A stretch of 64,000 nt of DNA from Pseudomonas kilonensis (GCF_001269885.1 NZ_LHVH01000005.1:106895-170894); one strand, 5' to 3'; positions 42,551 to 52,427 are shown, numbered from the stretch's first letter. A program made the numbers and translations. Notes: a model not told the origin generated them from the sequence alone.

Positions 42551-42997
42551 TTATTCGCTGGCGGGTTCTTCCAGGGTCTGGCGGTAACGGTCCAGCGCCT
42601 CGCTGAAATCCTTGATGAACTCCGGTGTGCTGAGCCAGCGCTGGGCGGTCTCGCGGTCCATTTCATCGACCCACATGCGGTAGTCCACCAGCATGTCGGC
42701 GGCCAGGTTGGTCGCCGCCATGCTTTCATTTTCGGCGTTTTTCAGGTCGAGCAGGCCTGGGCGCTCATTGATCATCACGCTCAGGGATGCGAGCAGCGTA
42801 TCGAGCATTTCACTGCGGCTGATGGCCTCGGCTTCGCGCAGTTTGGCGAACAGTTCCAGCACGTAGACCGGCGGCTGGGCGGTGGCGTGGGCCGGGTCGC
42901 CATACATCGGGATCGATTTGCGCCCGGTCATGCGGATCTGTTTGGCTTTGTCTTTGGCGCGCTTGGCGCGTTTTTGCTGTTTGTTCAGTGAGGCCAT
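42551..42997 (-). CDS. Hypothetical protein with basic N-terminus (paralogue A)
   Basis: A 148-residue soluble protein. The N-terminus is strongly basic (MASLNKQQKRAKRAKDKAKQ), the rest acidic and helical (LELFAKLREAEAISRSEMLD, DEMDRETAQRWLSTPEFIKD). Its N-terminus and the QTALDW/ETAQRW segment match the product of 44394-44801, so the two are paralogues. The function is unknown. Confidence 0.7.
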   Translation of the reverse strand: MASLNKQQKRAKRAKDKAKQIRMTGRKSIPMYGDPAHATAQPPVYVLELFAKLREAEAISRSEMLDTLLASLSVMINERPGLLDLKNAENESMAATNLAADMLVDYRMWVDEMDRETAQRWLSTPEFIKDFSEALDRYRQTLEEPASE

Positions 42998-43126
42998 TGG
43001 GCTTCGGTTTCCAATTCGTTAGGGGAGGTCCGCAACACCTGGATTGGGGAGGAATGGGCTGCGGCCGGTGACGTGCAGGATAGCGTTCTTGGGGTAGGCG
43101 CTGCTGAAAAAACACACTAAAGGCGG

Positions 43127-44173
43127 TTATCGGGTGTCGGCTGTCACGTCTTCAAGGCGCGCCCGTTCGCGATCCAGCTCGTTGCGCAGCTCTTCTTCCG
43201 TGGGCAGCACCAATTGGTATTGGCTGGCGAACAACTGTTCATGGCCTTGCAACACGGAATAACGCACCACCGAGTCGTCTTTGCGCGCACAGAGAATGAC
43301 GCCCACGGTAGGTTTGTCGTCAGGGCCGCGCTTGAGATCATCGTAGAGACGTACATACATATCCATCTGGCCGATGTCCTGGTGGCTGAGCTCGCCACGT
43401 TTGAGATCGACGATCACAAAGCACTTGAGCAGGTAGTTGTAGAAGACCAGGTCGATGTAGAAGTCTTTGCTTTCGGTGCTGATGCGTTGTTGGCGGGCGA
43501 CAAAGGCGAAGCCTTTCCCCAGTTCCAGAAGGAAGCCTTGTAGCTGGTCGATCAAGGCCTGTTCAAGGTTGGTTTCCAGCAGCGTGCCGGTATTGGGCAG
43601 TCCTAGGAACTCAAGGACCACCGGATCCCTGACGATGTCCCTGGGACCGAAATCCAGTTTCTCAAGATTGGCGGCCGCTTCCTGCTCTACCGCAGGCCGG
43701 TCGCGGCTTGCCAGGAGACGTTCGTAATAGAACGTGCCGATCTGTCGTTCCAAGGCGCGGGTGGACCAGTTTTGAGTGACGGCTTCGTTCATGTACCAAC
43801 GGCGTGCATTCGCATTTTCGACGCGTAGCAGCGTTCGATAGTGAGTCCAGCTCAATTCGTGACGCAGTGCGTCACAGATTGGAAACGCCTGATAAAAGAG
43901 ACGCATGTAGCGCAAATTTGAAGCATCAAACCCTTTCCCAAACCGCGCCGTCAGCACTTTCGCCAACGACGGTAGCAACCTTGCGCCGTAAGCCGCCCGT
44001 TCGGCGCCGCCCTGTTCGAATTCGATGATATGCCGGCCGATCTGCCAGCAGGTTTGTACCTGGAGCGTATCGACGGCACGCAGGACCTTCTGGCGTGCCT
44101 GGCGAATCAGCTCGCCGAGTTCGTTGATCAAGGGGGCGAGCTGTGGGTCATCTTGAGGCAGCAGTGGCGTCAT
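43127..44173 (-). CDS. DUF1016/YhcG-family PDDEXK nuclease
   Basis: A 348-residue protein of the YhcG family. The N-terminal DUF1016 helical domain (INELGELIRQARQKVLRAVD, WQIGRHIIEFEQGG, NLRYMRLFYQAFP, WTHYRTLLRVEN) is followed by a PDDEXK-type nuclease domain with DFYIDLVFYN and IVDLKRGELSHQDIGQMDMY as the metal and catalytic strands. Members occur in defence and mobile-element contexts and some are linked to restriction systems. ATG 44173 starts the conserved part; a longer open frame upstream is not conserved-looking. It sits between two paralogous small genes, apparently inserted there. Confidence 0.88.
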   Translation of the reverse strand: MTPLLPQDDPQLAPLINELGELIRQARQKVLRAVDTLQVQTCWQIGRHIIEFEQGGAERAAYGARLLPSLAKVLTARFGKGFDASNLRYMRLFYQAFPICDALRHELSWTHYRTLLRVENANARRWYMNEAVTQNWSTRALERQIGTFYYERLLASRDRPAVEQEAAANLEKLDFGPRDIVRDPVVLEFLGLPNTGTLLETNLEQALIDQLQGFLLELGKGFAFVARQQRISTESKDFYIDLVFYNYLLKCFVIVDLKRGELSHQDIGQMDMYVRLYDDLKRGPDDKPTVGVILCARKDDSVVRYSVLQGHEQLFASQYQLVLPTEEELRNELDRERARLEDVTADTR

Positions 44174-44393
44174 CGCAGTGTCCAGCCATTGAGAGGGGCG
44201 GACCGCAAGGATGCTCCTGGCGACGTTTCGATGATGCCGGACGGGGCTGATTGCTTGGGAGGAAAAATAGCTGATTGACGCAGGACGGGTATGACGCCGT
44301 CCCATGTTGGTTGACCTTGGCTTGTAGGAACTATTCCCGCAGCCTGTCAGCCACTGCGAACCCCTTCGCCACAAAGCGCTTGGCGGGTGACAG

Positions 44394-44801
44394 TCAGACC
44401 TTACCTTGCGCCAGTGCCTGGGATGCAGCCACATAATCGGCCTGGAATTGCTTGCTTTCCACCCAATCCAGCGCGGTCTGCTCATCCACACCGGTGGTCA
44501 AGCGGCGGTATTCGATCAATGCGGTAAAGATGAAGTCGGTCGCTTCTTCCTCTCCTTCCTGCTCCAGCACCAACTCCAGCAGTGGATGCCCCAGGAAGGC
44601 GATGCACATGGCCTGCTGGCTGATCTTTTCGGCAGCGCCCATGAGTCGGAACATGTCCGATAGGTCCACGGTTTCCAGGTCGATGCGCTCGTCGTTCGGG
44701 TCGAGGAAATCGTTCGGCGCAGCAGCACGCTTAGTACGGTTCTGCTTGGCTTTCGCCTTGGCGCGCTGGCTGCGCTTCTGCTGTTTGTTCGCCGATGACA
44801 T
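44394..44801 (-). CDS. Hypothetical protein with basic N-terminus (paralogue B)
   Basis: A 135-residue soluble protein (MSSANKQQKRSQRAKAKAKQ at the start), basic N-terminus followed by an acidic helical region (LSDMFRLMGAAEKISQQAMC, EEEATDFIFTALIEYRRLTT). It is paralogous to the 42551-42997 product. The start is taken at ATG 44801, which aligns with the paralogue. The function is unknown. Confidence 0.7.
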   Translation of the reverse strand: MSSANKQQKRSQRAKAKAKQNRTKRAAAPNDFLDPNDERIDLETVDLSDMFRLMGAAEKISQQAMCIAFLGHPLLELVLEQEGEEEATDFIFTALIEYRRLTTGVDEQTALDWVESKQFQADYVAASQALAQGKV

Positions 44802-44862
44802 GGTCGGATTCCTGATGGATAAGGCCATCTATCCTACAGCTTCAACGCGCACGCTTCGAATC

Positions 44863-45192
44863 TCAATCCACGATGAAGAGCGTAGCCCCCGATGAAGTGG
44901 AGGAACGATGGGGTTCGGCCTGGTCGGCGACCTGGTAGCTCATGCCGGGCTTGAGCAAAAATTGCCGACCGTCTTCGAGTTCAGTATTGAGCTCGCCCTT
45001 GAGGCAAAACAGGATGTGGCCCTTGGTGCACCAATGGTCGGCCAGGTACCCCGGCGTATATTCCACCATCCGCACGCGAATGTTCCCGAACTGCTGGGTG
45101 CGCCAATACGCGGTTCCAGTGACACCTTTGTGTTCGGTGGGCTCGATGGTTGACCAGTCGGTGGTGCCAAAGGGGATGCCGGTGATGTCCAT
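44863..45192 (-). CDS. DHCW-motif cupin protein
   Basis: A 109-residue single-domain cupin. The metal-binding region contains GYLADHWCTKGHILFCLKGE, the DHWC-type motif that names this small family, and the second cupin strand is LLKPGMSYQVADQAEPHRS. It is cytoplasmic and probably an enzyme or small-molecule sensor; the substrate is unknown. It lies between paralogue B and tRNA-Phe. Confidence 0.85.
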   Translation of the reverse strand: MDITGIPFGTTDWSTIEPTEHKGVTGTAYWRTQQFGNIRVRMVEYTPGYLADHWCTKGHILFCLKGELNTELEDGRQFLLKPGMSYQVADQAEPHRSSTSSGATLFIVD

Positions 45193-45268
45193 GTCGACTC
45201 GCTTGCTGGAGGGGAGCGGACGAATGTAGCCGAGTCGGTAAGGTGGAGGAAGAAAATCCCGGGCAATA

Positions 45269-45300
45269 AAAAACCCCGATCAATTGCTTGATCGGGGTTT
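45269..45300 (-). terminator. Terminator of tRNA-Phe
   Basis: A 12-bp stem (AACCCCGATCAA/TTGATCGGGGTT type) with a short loop and A/T runs on both sides (45266-45302). It can act for the leftward tRNA transcript and for any rightward one. Confidence 0.85.
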
Positions 45301-45308
45301 TCGGTATT

Positions 45309-45384
45309 TGGTGCCCAGAGACGGAATCGAACCGCCGACACGGGGATTTTCAATCCCCTGCTCTACCGACTGAGCTATCTGGGC
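45309..45384 (-). tRNA. tRNA-Phe (anticodon GAA)
   Basis: The complement reads GCCCAGATAGCTCAGTCGGT, then GGGGATTGAAAATCCCC as the anticodon arm (anticodon GAA), then TTCGATTC in the T loop and GGGCACCA at the 3' end with encoded CCA; 76 bases. A strong terminator follows. Confidence 0.96.
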
Positions 45385-45486
45385 AACGGGGCGCATTAAA
45401 CGGGTTTTTCAGGGGGGCGTCAAGCAAGTTTTCAAAAAATATTTAACTATTACCGTCGCTTACGATCCGCCCCCGTGTTGAACAGC

Positions 45487-45759
45487 TTATTCGGATGGCG
45501 GTACGTAGCCTTCGGCCTTGGCGTAATCTTCGCCGGAAAAGTACTTGTCCATCTCGCCCTGAAGGTATTTGCGATCTTCGGCGTTCATCATGTTCAGGCG
45601 TTTTTCGTTGATCAGCAGGGTCTGGTGCTTCTGCCAGTCGGCCCAGGCCTTGGCCGAGACGTGGTCGTAGATGTCCTGGCCCTTGGCACCCGGGAACGGC
45701 GCACGTTCCAGGCCTTCGAGTTCTTCTTTGTACTTGCGGCACATGATGGTGCGGGTCAT
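45487..45759 (-). CDS. yggX: YggX, oxidative damage protection / Fe(II)-trafficking protein
   Basis: A 90-residue protein ([39 protein letters not shown]) with the single conserved Cys7 and the full family pattern to the C-terminus (GYVPPSE). YggX protects iron-sulfur proteins such as MutY from oxidative damage. Its start overlaps the mutY stop (ATGA), and MutY is a [4Fe-4S] enzyme, so the operon pairs a cluster protein with its protector. Confidence 0.96.
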   Translation of the reverse strand: MTRTIMCRKYKEELEGLERAPFPGAKGQDIYDHVSAKAWADWQKHQTLLINEKRLNMMNAEDRKYLQGEMDKYFSGEDYAKAEGYVPPSE

Positions 45760-46823
45760 TGCAACTCTCCTGCGTTCATTACGGCGGCCGCGCGTTCGAG
45801 CAAGGTTTTGACCGGGGCGGCAAGGCCCAGGCGCGGCGGGGTGGCGAGGTTATACCAGAGCCAGTCGGCCTCGGCCACGTGATGGCCGGTTTCCCGGACC
45901 CGGACCAGCCAGGGTTCGATCGCCAACTGGAAGTGGCTGAAGGTGTGCACCAGGCTTGGCATTTCCTGTTGGCTGCCCAATTCCAGCGAGTGTTGCAGGG
46001 CCAGGTGCTGCAGGTCGTCGAGGTCGTCGAGCTCCGGCAGGCTCCACAGACCGCCCCACAGCCCCGTGGAAGGGCGACGGTAAAGCAGGATCGCGCCTTC
46101 GTGGTTCGCCAGCATCGGCATCAAAGTACGCTTCTTGGGCACTTCCTTGCGAGGCTTGGGAATCGGGTAGCGGGTTTCCAGGCCCAGCATGTGGGCCTCG
46201 CAGCCTTGCTTCAGCGGGCAGAGCAGGCAACTGGGCTTGCTGCGGGTACAGAGCGTGGCGCCCAGGTCCATCATCGCCTGGGTGTAGGCGTTGACGCGGT
46301 CCTGTGGCGTGAAGCGCTCGGCGGTGGCCCACAGCTGCTTCGCAACCTTGGGTTCGCCTGGGTAGCCTTCCTGGGCGGTGAAGCGCGCCAGCACGCGCTT
46401 GACGTTGCCATCGAGGATCGGCGCCCGCAGGCCCATGCTGATGCTGGCAATGGCGCCAGCGGTGGAGAGACCGATCCCCGGCAACTCAGTGAGTTTCTCC
46501 ACGTCCCGGGGAAATTCGCCGCCGTACTGTTCGACGACGATTTTCGCGGTTTTCTGCAAGTTGCGCGCACGGGTGTAATAACCCAGCCCGGTCCACAGGT
46601 GCAGCACTTCGTCCTCTGGCGCAGCGGCCAGGGCTTGGACGGTGGGCAGCGAGGCCATGAACCGGTCGAAGTAGTTGAGTACGGTACTGACCTGGGTCTG
46701 CTGCAGCATGATTTCCGAGACCCACACCCGATAGGGCGAGATGGCTTGTTGCCAGGGCAAATCGTGGCGCCCGTGGCGGTCGAACCAGTCCAGTACGGCG
46801 GTGGAAAACTGCTCGGCTCTCAT
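45756..46823 (-). CDS. mutY: Adenine DNA glycosylase MutY
   Basis: A 355-residue base-excision repair enzyme removing adenine opposite 8-oxoguanine. It shows [15 protein letters not shown] (catalytic Glu), the helix-hairpin-helix [14 protein letters not shown] followed by the catalytic Asp in [12 protein letters not shown], and the cluster cysteines in [17 protein letters not shown]. The C-terminal Nudix-like 8-oxoG recognition domain is present (WGGLWSLPE). It overlaps yggX downstream and the AsmA gene upstream (ATGA each). Confidence 0.96.
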   Translation of the reverse strand: MRAEQFSTAVLDWFDRHGRHDLPWQQAISPYRVWVSEIMLQQTQVSTVLNYFDRFMASLPTVQALAAAPEDEVLHLWTGLGYYTRARNLQKTAKIVVEQYGGEFPRDVEKLTELPGIGLSTAGAIASISMGLRAPILDGNVKRVLARFTAQEGYPGEPKVAKQLWATAERFTPQDRVNAYTQAMMDLGATLCTRSKPSCLLCPLKQGCEAHMLGLETRYPIPKPRKEVPKKRTLMPMLANHEGAILLYRRPSTGLWGGLWSLPELDDLDDLQHLALQHSLELGSQQEMPSLVHTFSHFQLAIEPWLVRVRETGHHVAEADWLWYNLATPPRLGLAAPVKTLLERAAAVMNAGELQ

Positions 46824-49045
46824 CGCTTGAACAGCCCCTTGAGCGCATCTTTGAGTTCGGGGCTGACCTTGTCGCCGAGCTTCTCATCGATCTTGTCGCC
46901 GAGACGGTCGCCGGCCAGTTTCGCCGCGACCTTGCCCAGCCCGTCGTTGTCCAGGCGGCAGGCCTTGGCGCCCAGTTCCAGCGGGCCGCGGCAGCGCAAC
47001 GGCCATTCGACGTCGACGTAGCGTTCGTTGACCTGACAGGCCGGGTCGGGCATATCGCTCTTGTCGCCTTCGACGATGACGCCGATGCGATAATCCATGC
47101 CCAATACCCGCAGGTCGATGTCGCCGTTGCCGTTGACGGTCATACCGGGGATGCGGACTTTCAGGTCCGGGTTGTGGGCAACGCCATTGTTGAAGGTGAG
47201 ATTGCCGTTGAGTTGCTGGAACGGCGTGTCCTTGCCCCGGGGTTCACCGCTGAGGGTCTGGCGATTGAGGGTGGCGATGCCTTTGCACAATTGCTGTTCG
47301 AGGTTGGCATTGAGCAGCACGCCATCGTTGATGACGAACCCGGCGGTGCCGTTGAGGCTGTCGATCAGGGCTTTCTGGCTATTACCGCTGGCGGTGATCG
47401 CGCTGTTGACGGTGACCAGGCCTTTGACCGGTGGATTCTTGCCTTGGCTTTCGATGATCTTCTCGGCAGGGACCCGGTTGATGCGCGTTTGCAGGCTCAA
47501 CTGTGGTGTAGGCTGGCGCACGTCCAGGGTGCCCTTGGTTTCGAAGTTGCCGCTGTACAGGTCGCCTCGCAGGTTCTCCAGGGTCAGCAGGCCGCCCCGG
47601 CCGGAGGCCTTGAGCGCAGCGTTCTGGATCGGCAGTTTATCGAGGGTCAGTTGCCCGAAGGTCAGGTCGGCATCGAGGTCCAGCTTGCTCAGGCGTTCCA
47701 CCGGAAACAATCGATCGTTACTCCAGGCACCCTGGGTCGGGGCGCTTGGCAGCGGTGTACTGCCGGCACCGGCCATGGCGCTGGCTTCGGTGTTGCTGAC
47801 TTCGGCTTCGCGGGCGGCCTTGGAGCTGTCGGCTTCGGCGGACTTTGGCGCCAGGTAGCGGTCGACGTTGAACGTGTCGGCCTTGAGTTGCGCGCGCAGG
47901 GACTGCTTGGCGAAGTCCTCCACGGCGATGCGACCGCTGAAGTTGCTGTCGTCCACTTTCAGGTTGATGTCGTTGAGCTCGACACTGGTTGGCGTACCGG
48001 CAATGCGGCTGGACAGCTCGACCTTGCTCAGGCTGCCTTCGGCCATGGCGGGGAGTTTCTGCCCGACGCTGTCGACGAACTTCGCCAAGTCGAACTGGGC
48101 GATCGATATTCCGCCATTCAATTGCGGGGTCTTGTCGAGGTCGTTGACCTTCAGTTCACCCAGGGCGCGCAGTTGATTGAGCGACAGTTTGATGCCGGTC
48201 CACTCGGCGACGTTGGCCGCCTTGTCCAGGAACAGTTGGCCTTGGGCGGCGAAATTCAGGGTCTTGCCCTGCAAGGGGTCGCCGGTGGCTTCGCCGGACA
48301 GTTTCAGGTCTTCGAACTTGTAGCGCTGCAGGGCACGCTCGAAGCGCAGTTCACCTGTCACTTCGGTGCGTACGCGCACGGCCGGCTGGTTGCTGGACAG
48401 GAAGGCGGTCAGGGTCACCGGGATGTTGGTGGAGTCGTGGACCGGGCCGGTGCTCAGTTGGATGCTCTCGGCGGTGTACAGCTTGCCGGTCTGCTCGTCG
48501 GTGTATTCGACCCGGGCGTTGTTCACGGTCAGGCTGTCGATGTCCAGGCGGGTCGGTTGGGCAGGTTTTTCTGCCGGGGTGCCGGTGGGCGGGGCCGGTT
48601 GCTCGGCCGGTGCCGGGGTGTTCGCCGTCGTCGCGGAGGCTGGCGCCTTGCCGATGTCTTCCCAGTTGCCGTGCCCGTTCTTGTCACGGTTGAGTCGCAG
48701 GTTCAGGCCTTCGACCCGCACATCGCTCATTTGTACTTCCCGGCGCAGCAGCGGTATCACCCGTACCGAAAGACCGAGCATCTGCAGGTCGGCGAAAGGC
48801 TGCGTTGGGCTGGCCAGGGTTGCGACGCTGGCGTCGTGCAACTCAAGGCCCAGCCATGGAAACAGGCTCCAGCCGATGTCGCCATTGAGGGTCAGCTCGA
48901 TGTGGGCCTTGTCGCGGGCTATCTGGCGGATCTCTTCTTTGTAGTCGTTGGGATCGAACAGGTGGCTCAGGGCAAAGCCCAGGGCCACAATGATCAGCAA
49001 CAGCCCGAGAAGTACCAGACCCAGGATTTTGCCGAACGCTTTCAT
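46820..49045 (-). CDS. AsmA-family envelope protein
   Basis: A 741-residue AsmA-like protein anchored by an N-terminal helix (ILGLVLLGLLLIIVALGFAL, about 6-25) with a large periplasmic domain of beta-strand repeats. The AsmA N-terminal part (DPNDYKEEIRQIARDKAHIE, TLNGDIGWSLFPWLGLEL) and the C-terminal AsmA_2 region are recognisable, with a Pro/Ala-rich linker at about 140-165. AsmA-type proteins are lipid-transfer bridges between membranes. ATG 49045 (MKAFGKILG) is the likely start; it is first in the unit asmA-mutY-yggX. Confidence 0.9.
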   Translation of the reverse strand: MKAFGKILGLVLLGLLLIIVALGFALSHLFDPNDYKEEIRQIARDKAHIELTLNGDIGWSLFPWLGLELHDASVATLASPTQPFADLQMLGLSVRVIPLLRREVQMSDVRVEGLNLRLNRDKNGHGNWEDIGKAPASATTANTPAPAEQPAPPTGTPAEKPAQPTRLDIDSLTVNNARVEYTDEQTGKLYTAESIQLSTGPVHDSTNIPVTLTAFLSSNQPAVRVRTEVTGELRFERALQRYKFEDLKLSGEATGDPLQGKTLNFAAQGQLFLDKAANVAEWTGIKLSLNQLRALGELKVNDLDKTPQLNGGISIAQFDLAKFVDSVGQKLPAMAEGSLSKVELSSRIAGTPTSVELNDINLKVDDSNFSGRIAVEDFAKQSLRAQLKADTFNVDRYLAPKSAEADSSKAAREAEVSNTEASAMAGAGSTPLPSAPTQGAWSNDRLFPVERLSKLDLDADLTFGQLTLDKLPIQNAALKASGRGGLLTLENLRGDLYSGNFETKGTLDVRQPTPQLSLQTRINRVPAEKIIESQGKNPPVKGLVTVNSAITASGNSQKALIDSLNGTAGFVINDGVLLNANLEQQLCKGIATLNRQTLSGEPRGKDTPFQQLNGNLTFNNGVAHNPDLKVRIPGMTVNGNGDIDLRVLGMDYRIGVIVEGDKSDMPDPACQVNERYVDVEWPLRCRGPLELGAKACRLDNDGLGKVAAKLAGDRLGDKIDEKLGDKVSPELKDALKGLFKR

Positions 49046-49130
49046 GGGCGAATCCTTGTAGGTTGAGTTCAAAATTTAGCCGGGAGTATAACGCTGTGGA
49101 TTGGTGGTGGTGCGTTGGGACCGCAAATCC

Positions 49131-49222
49131 ACTGTGGGGGCGAGCTTGCTCGCGATAACGGTGTGACAGCCAATGAAGGTGTTGCGTGTGCGACCGCCAT
49201 CGCGAGCAAGCCCGCACACAGT
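49131..49222. repeat. REPIN upstream of the AsmA gene
   Basis: Inverted REP pair, ACTGTGGGGGCGAGCTTGCT from 49131 and the complementary GAGCAAGCCCGCACACAGT to 49222, with a few mismatches. Confidence 0.85.
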
Positions 49223-49227
49223 GGTTT

Positions 49228-49626
49228 CTAATCCTGGACCAACATTAGACCCAGCTTGGCCGCCAGCGCCTGGGCTTGCAGATGCCCGGTCGGCGCCAAC
49301 AAATGCAGCTCGGCACCGTTTAACGCGGCCATTCGCCGGGCTTCGCTCACCAGCCGTTCAGCCACGCCACGGCGACGGGTAACGTTTCGTACGCACAGGT
49401 GGGACAAGCGCCAGGCGTTCTGGTGCCGTTGCAGGCGTGCGGCACCGAGCAGGCGGTCATTGAACCGTGCTGCTACCAACGAGCCTTCCTCAAGGCATTG
49501 CGCGATCAGTTGCGTGGCATCGCCAAAGGGTTCAAACAGCCAGGCCGGGGCATCCCGGTAGATTTTCTGCAGGTCCTGTTGGTCCTGACAATTGGCGTCA
49601 GTAATGAGCTCGACAACGATGGGCAT
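49228..49626 (-). CDS. panM: PanM/PanZ-type GNAT (aspartate decarboxylase maturation factor)
   Basis: A 132-residue small GNAT-fold protein (LITDANCQDQQDLQKIYRDA, LSHLCVRNVTRRRGVAERLV). PanM/PanZ binds acetyl-CoA and triggers autocleavage of PanD, controlling pantothenate synthesis. The pyrophosphate loop NVTRRRGVAERL is intact. The Pseudomonas form is assigned from overall resemblance; it lies alone, upstream of a REPIN. Confidence 0.8.
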   Translation of the reverse strand: MPIVVELITDANCQDQQDLQKIYRDAPAWLFEPFGDATQLIAQCLEEGSLVAARFNDRLLGAARLQRHQNAWRLSHLCVRNVTRRRGVAERLVSEARRMAALNGAELHLLAPTGHLQAQALAAKLGLMLVQD

Positions 49627-49887
49627 GAAAATTCCTGAAAAAATAAATCGTTAGCCCCCTACAGAAAGCGAGCAAGCGTGCGATAAGACAGATGGCACGA
49701 AAAAGGTGATATCACTTTGGTTTTTCTGCCGCGAGCAAATGGTAACCTTTGCCCGTTCGTCCGTCCTTCTGCGACTTGATGTCGCACACTATGGAGCTTC
49801 ACCAGAAAATACAGCCATGCCTGCGTGCAATGAAGGCTGAGGGTGAGGCGTGGCTGACGGATCATTCCAATAATTGGGGGATACACA
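49627..49887. other. Divergent intergenic region before the MFS gene
   Basis: No gene in 261 bp. It must hold promoters for panM and the transporter; none is clear. Confidence 0.4.
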
Positions 49888-51549
49888 ATGAGCACGAGCA
49901 TCACGGCAGACGGCATCGCCGACCAGCCAGCGTTCCTCTCCAAGGAACGTATCATCGCCAAGCCCGGTTTCAACCGGTGGCTGGTTCCACCGGCCGCACT
50001 GGCCATTCACCTCTGCATCGGCATGGCCTATGGCTTCTCGGTGTTCTGGTTGCCACTGTCCAAAGCCTTGGGTGTCACCAAGCCTGTGGCCTGTGCACCG
50101 GATATGAGTTTCATCTCGCAAGTCTTTTCGTCCCAATGCGACTGGCCGATCTCGATGCTCGGCTGGATCTACACCCTGTTCTTCATCTTCCTGGGTTGCT
50201 CGGCAGCCATCTGGGGCGGCTGGCTGGAACACGCCGGGCCACGCAAGGCCGGCGTTGTATCGGCATTGTGCTGGTGCGGTGGCCTGCTGATTTCCGCGTT
50301 GGGTATCTATACCCACCAGATCTGGCTGATGTGGGTCGGTTCCGGGGTGATCGGTGGTATCGGCCTGGGCCTGGGCTACATCTCCCCGGTGTCGACCCTG
50401 ATCAAGTGGTTCCCGGACAAGCGCGGCATGGCGACCGGCATGGCGATCATGGGCTTCGGCGGTGGTGCGATGGTCGGTGCTCCGCTGGCCGCGGCGCTGA
50501 TGAACCATTTCGCTTCGCCAACCGGCGTGGGCGTATGGCAGAGTTTCCTGGTCATGGCCGCGATCTACTTCGTGTTCATGATCGGTGGCGCCTTGTCGTA
50601 CCGCGTTCCGCCGACCGGCTGGAAGCCTGAAGGCTGGACCCCGGCACCGAAGAAAGCCGCGAACGCGATGATCACCCATCGCCACGTTCACGTGAACGTT
50701 GCCTGGAAAACCCCGCAGTTCCGTCTGGTATGGCTGGTGCTGTGCCTGAACGTATCCGCTGGTATCGGCATCCTCGGCATGGCTTCGCCACTGTTGCAGG
50801 AGGTGTTCGGCGGCAAGTTGCTCGGCAATGACCTGCCTTTCGGTCAGCTGGACGCCGTGCAACTGGGCCAGATCGCGGCCATCGCGGCGGGTTTCACCGG
50901 TCTGTTGAGCCTGTTCAACATAGGCGGCCGGTTCTTCTGGGCCTCCTTCTCGGATTACCTGGGTCGTAAAAACACCTATTTCGTGTTCTTCGCCCTGGGC
51001 TTTGCCCTGTACGCGCTGATCCCGAACCTGGGTCACCTGGGCAGCGTCGCGCTGTTCGTGGCGGCGTTCTGCATCATCCTGTCGATGTACGGCGGCGGTT
51101 TCGCCACGGTGCCAGCCTACCTGGCGGACCTGTTCGGTACGCAAATGGTCGGTGCAATCCACGGTCGTCTGCTGACTGCCTGGGCGGCGGCAGGCGTGCT
51201 GGGTCCGGTACTGGTGAACTACCTGCGTGAATATCAACTGAGCATCGGTGTTGAACGTGCCGCGGCCTATGACATCACCTTGTACATCCTCGCCGGCCTG
51301 CTGGTGCTGGGCTTCCTCTGCAACCTGATGGTCCGTCCGGTCGCCGACAAGTACTTCATGACCGATGCCGAACTGGCCGCCGAACAGGCGCTGGGCCATG
51401 ACAAGGGCGCCGACAGCAGCACTTCGCTGGAGTGGAAAGCCGCACCGGGCACCAAGTCCCTGGCGATCGCCGCCTGGCTGGTGGTGGGCATTCCGTTGGC
51501 GTGGGGTGTGTGGGTGACCCTGCAGAAGACGGCGGTGTTGTTCCGCTAA
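49888..51549 (+). CDS. OFA-family MFS transporter (oxalate/formate antiporter-like)
   Basis: A 553-residue major facilitator with about 12 transmembrane helices plus an extra C-terminal helix (SLAIAAWLVVGIPLAWGVWV). The OFA signatures are LAIHLCIGMAYGFSVFWLPL, GGIGLGLGYISPVSTLIKWF, DKRGMATGMAIMGFGGGAMV and MYGGGFATVPAYLADLFGTQ. It should exchange small carboxylates; the substrate is unassigned. A 70-residue insert between helices 2 and 3 (VTKPVACAPDMSFISQVFSS) is notable. GGGGG at 49876-49880 precedes the ATG. Confidence 0.88.
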   Translation: MSTSITADGIADQPAFLSKERIIAKPGFNRWLVPPAALAIHLCIGMAYGFSVFWLPLSKALGVTKPVACAPDMSFISQVFSSQCDWPISMLGWIYTLFFIFLGCSAAIWGGWLEHAGPRKAGVVSALCWCGGLLISALGIYTHQIWLMWVGSGVIGGIGLGLGYISPVSTLIKWFPDKRGMATGMAIMGFGGGAMVGAPLAAALMNHFASPTGVGVWQSFLVMAAIYFVFMIGGALSYRVPPTGWKPEGWTPAPKKAANAMITHRHVHVNVAWKTPQFRLVWLVLCLNVSAGIGILGMASPLLQEVFGGKLLGNDLPFGQLDAVQLGQIAAIAAGFTGLLSLFNIGGRFFWASFSDYLGRKNTYFVFFALGFALYALIPNLGHLGSVALFVAAFCIILSMYGGGFATVPAYLADLFGTQMVGAIHGRLLTAWAAAGVLGPVLVNYLREYQLSIGVERAAAYDITLYILAGLLVLGFLCNLMVRPVADKYFMTDAELAAEQALGHDKGADSSTSLEWKAAPGTKSLAIAAWLVVGIPLAWGVWVTLQKTAVLFR

Positions 51550-51585
51550 GACCGTTGCCCTGACCGTCAGGCCAGGGCAACCCTA

Positions 51586-51680
51586 AATGTGGGAGCGGGC
51601 TTGCTCGCGAATGCGGTGTGTCAGTTAACGATGATGTCGACTGATACGCCGCCTTCGCGAGCAAGCCCGCTCCCACATTT
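51586..51680. repeat. REPIN after the MFS gene
   Basis: AATGTGGGAGCGGGCTTGCT from 51586 with the complementary CAAGCCCGCTCCCACATT to 51680. Confidence 0.9.
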
Positions 51681-51833
51681 GCTTTTGGGCGACCTTGAAA
51701 GCTTGTATGGACATGTCTATCACCGACAGCCCGGGATTCAGCCCGTCAGTGATGTCACCTCTTGTGTTTCTGTTTGCCGCTCGCGCCCCTATAATGGCTG
51801 CCTTTTTCGCCCAATGATTTTGCGGAGCTGGTG

Positions 51834-52427
51834 ATGGCCGAACGTAAGGCGTCTGTCGAGCGCGACACTCTGGAAACCCAGATCAAAGCCTCGATCAACC
51901 TGGATGGCACCGGAAAGGCCCGGTTTGATATCGGTGTACCTTTTCTTGAGCACATGCTGGACCAGATCGCCCGTCACGGGCTGATCGACCTGGACATCGT
52001 CAGCAAGGGCGACCTGCATATCGACGACCACCACACGGTGGAAGACGTCGGTATCACCTTGGGCCAGGCCTTTACCAAAGCCATCGGCGACAAGAAGGGC
52101 ATCCGTCGCTACGGCCATGCCTACGTGCCGCTCGATGAAGCGCTGTCGCGCGTGGTCATCGACTTCTCCGGTCGTCCGGGCCTGCAGATGCACGTGCCGT
52201 ACACCCGTGCCACCGTCGGCGGCTTCGACGTTGACCTGTTCCAGGAATTCTTCCAGGGCTTCGTCAACCACGCCAACGTGACCCTGCACATCGACAACCT
52301 GCGCGGGCACAACACCCACCACCAGATCGAAACCGTGTTCAAGGCTTTCGGCCGCGCCCTGCGCATGGCCGTCGAGCTCGATGACCGCATGGCCGGCCAG
52401 ATGCCTTCCACCAAGGGCGTCCTGTAA
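51834..52427 (+). CDS. hisB: Imidazoleglycerol-phosphate dehydratase
   Basis: A 197-residue manganese enzyme, sixth step of histidine synthesis. The metal motifs [32 protein letters not shown] and [18 protein letters not shown] are intact. GGAG at 51824 fits the ATG at 51834; an in-frame GTG at 51831 is less likely. It is the first gene of hisB-hisH-DUF2164-hisA-hisF and its stop overlaps the hisH start (TAATG). Confidence 0.96.
   Translation: MAERKASVERDTLETQIKASINLDGTGKARFDIGVPFLEHMLDQIARHGLIDLDIVSKGDLHIDDHHTVEDVGITLGQAFTKAIGDKKGIRRYGHAYVPLDEALSRVVIDFSGRPGLQMHVPYTRATVGGFDVDLFQEFFQGFVNHANVTLHIDNLRGHNTHHQIETVFKAFGRALRMAVELDDRMAGQMPSTKGVL

Noticed and set aside
43127..44491. Longer version of the YhcG gene starting at 44491
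   Set aside because: The extra 106 codons overlap paralogue B's 3' end and lack the helical DUF1016 pattern; ATG 44173 begins the conserved part.
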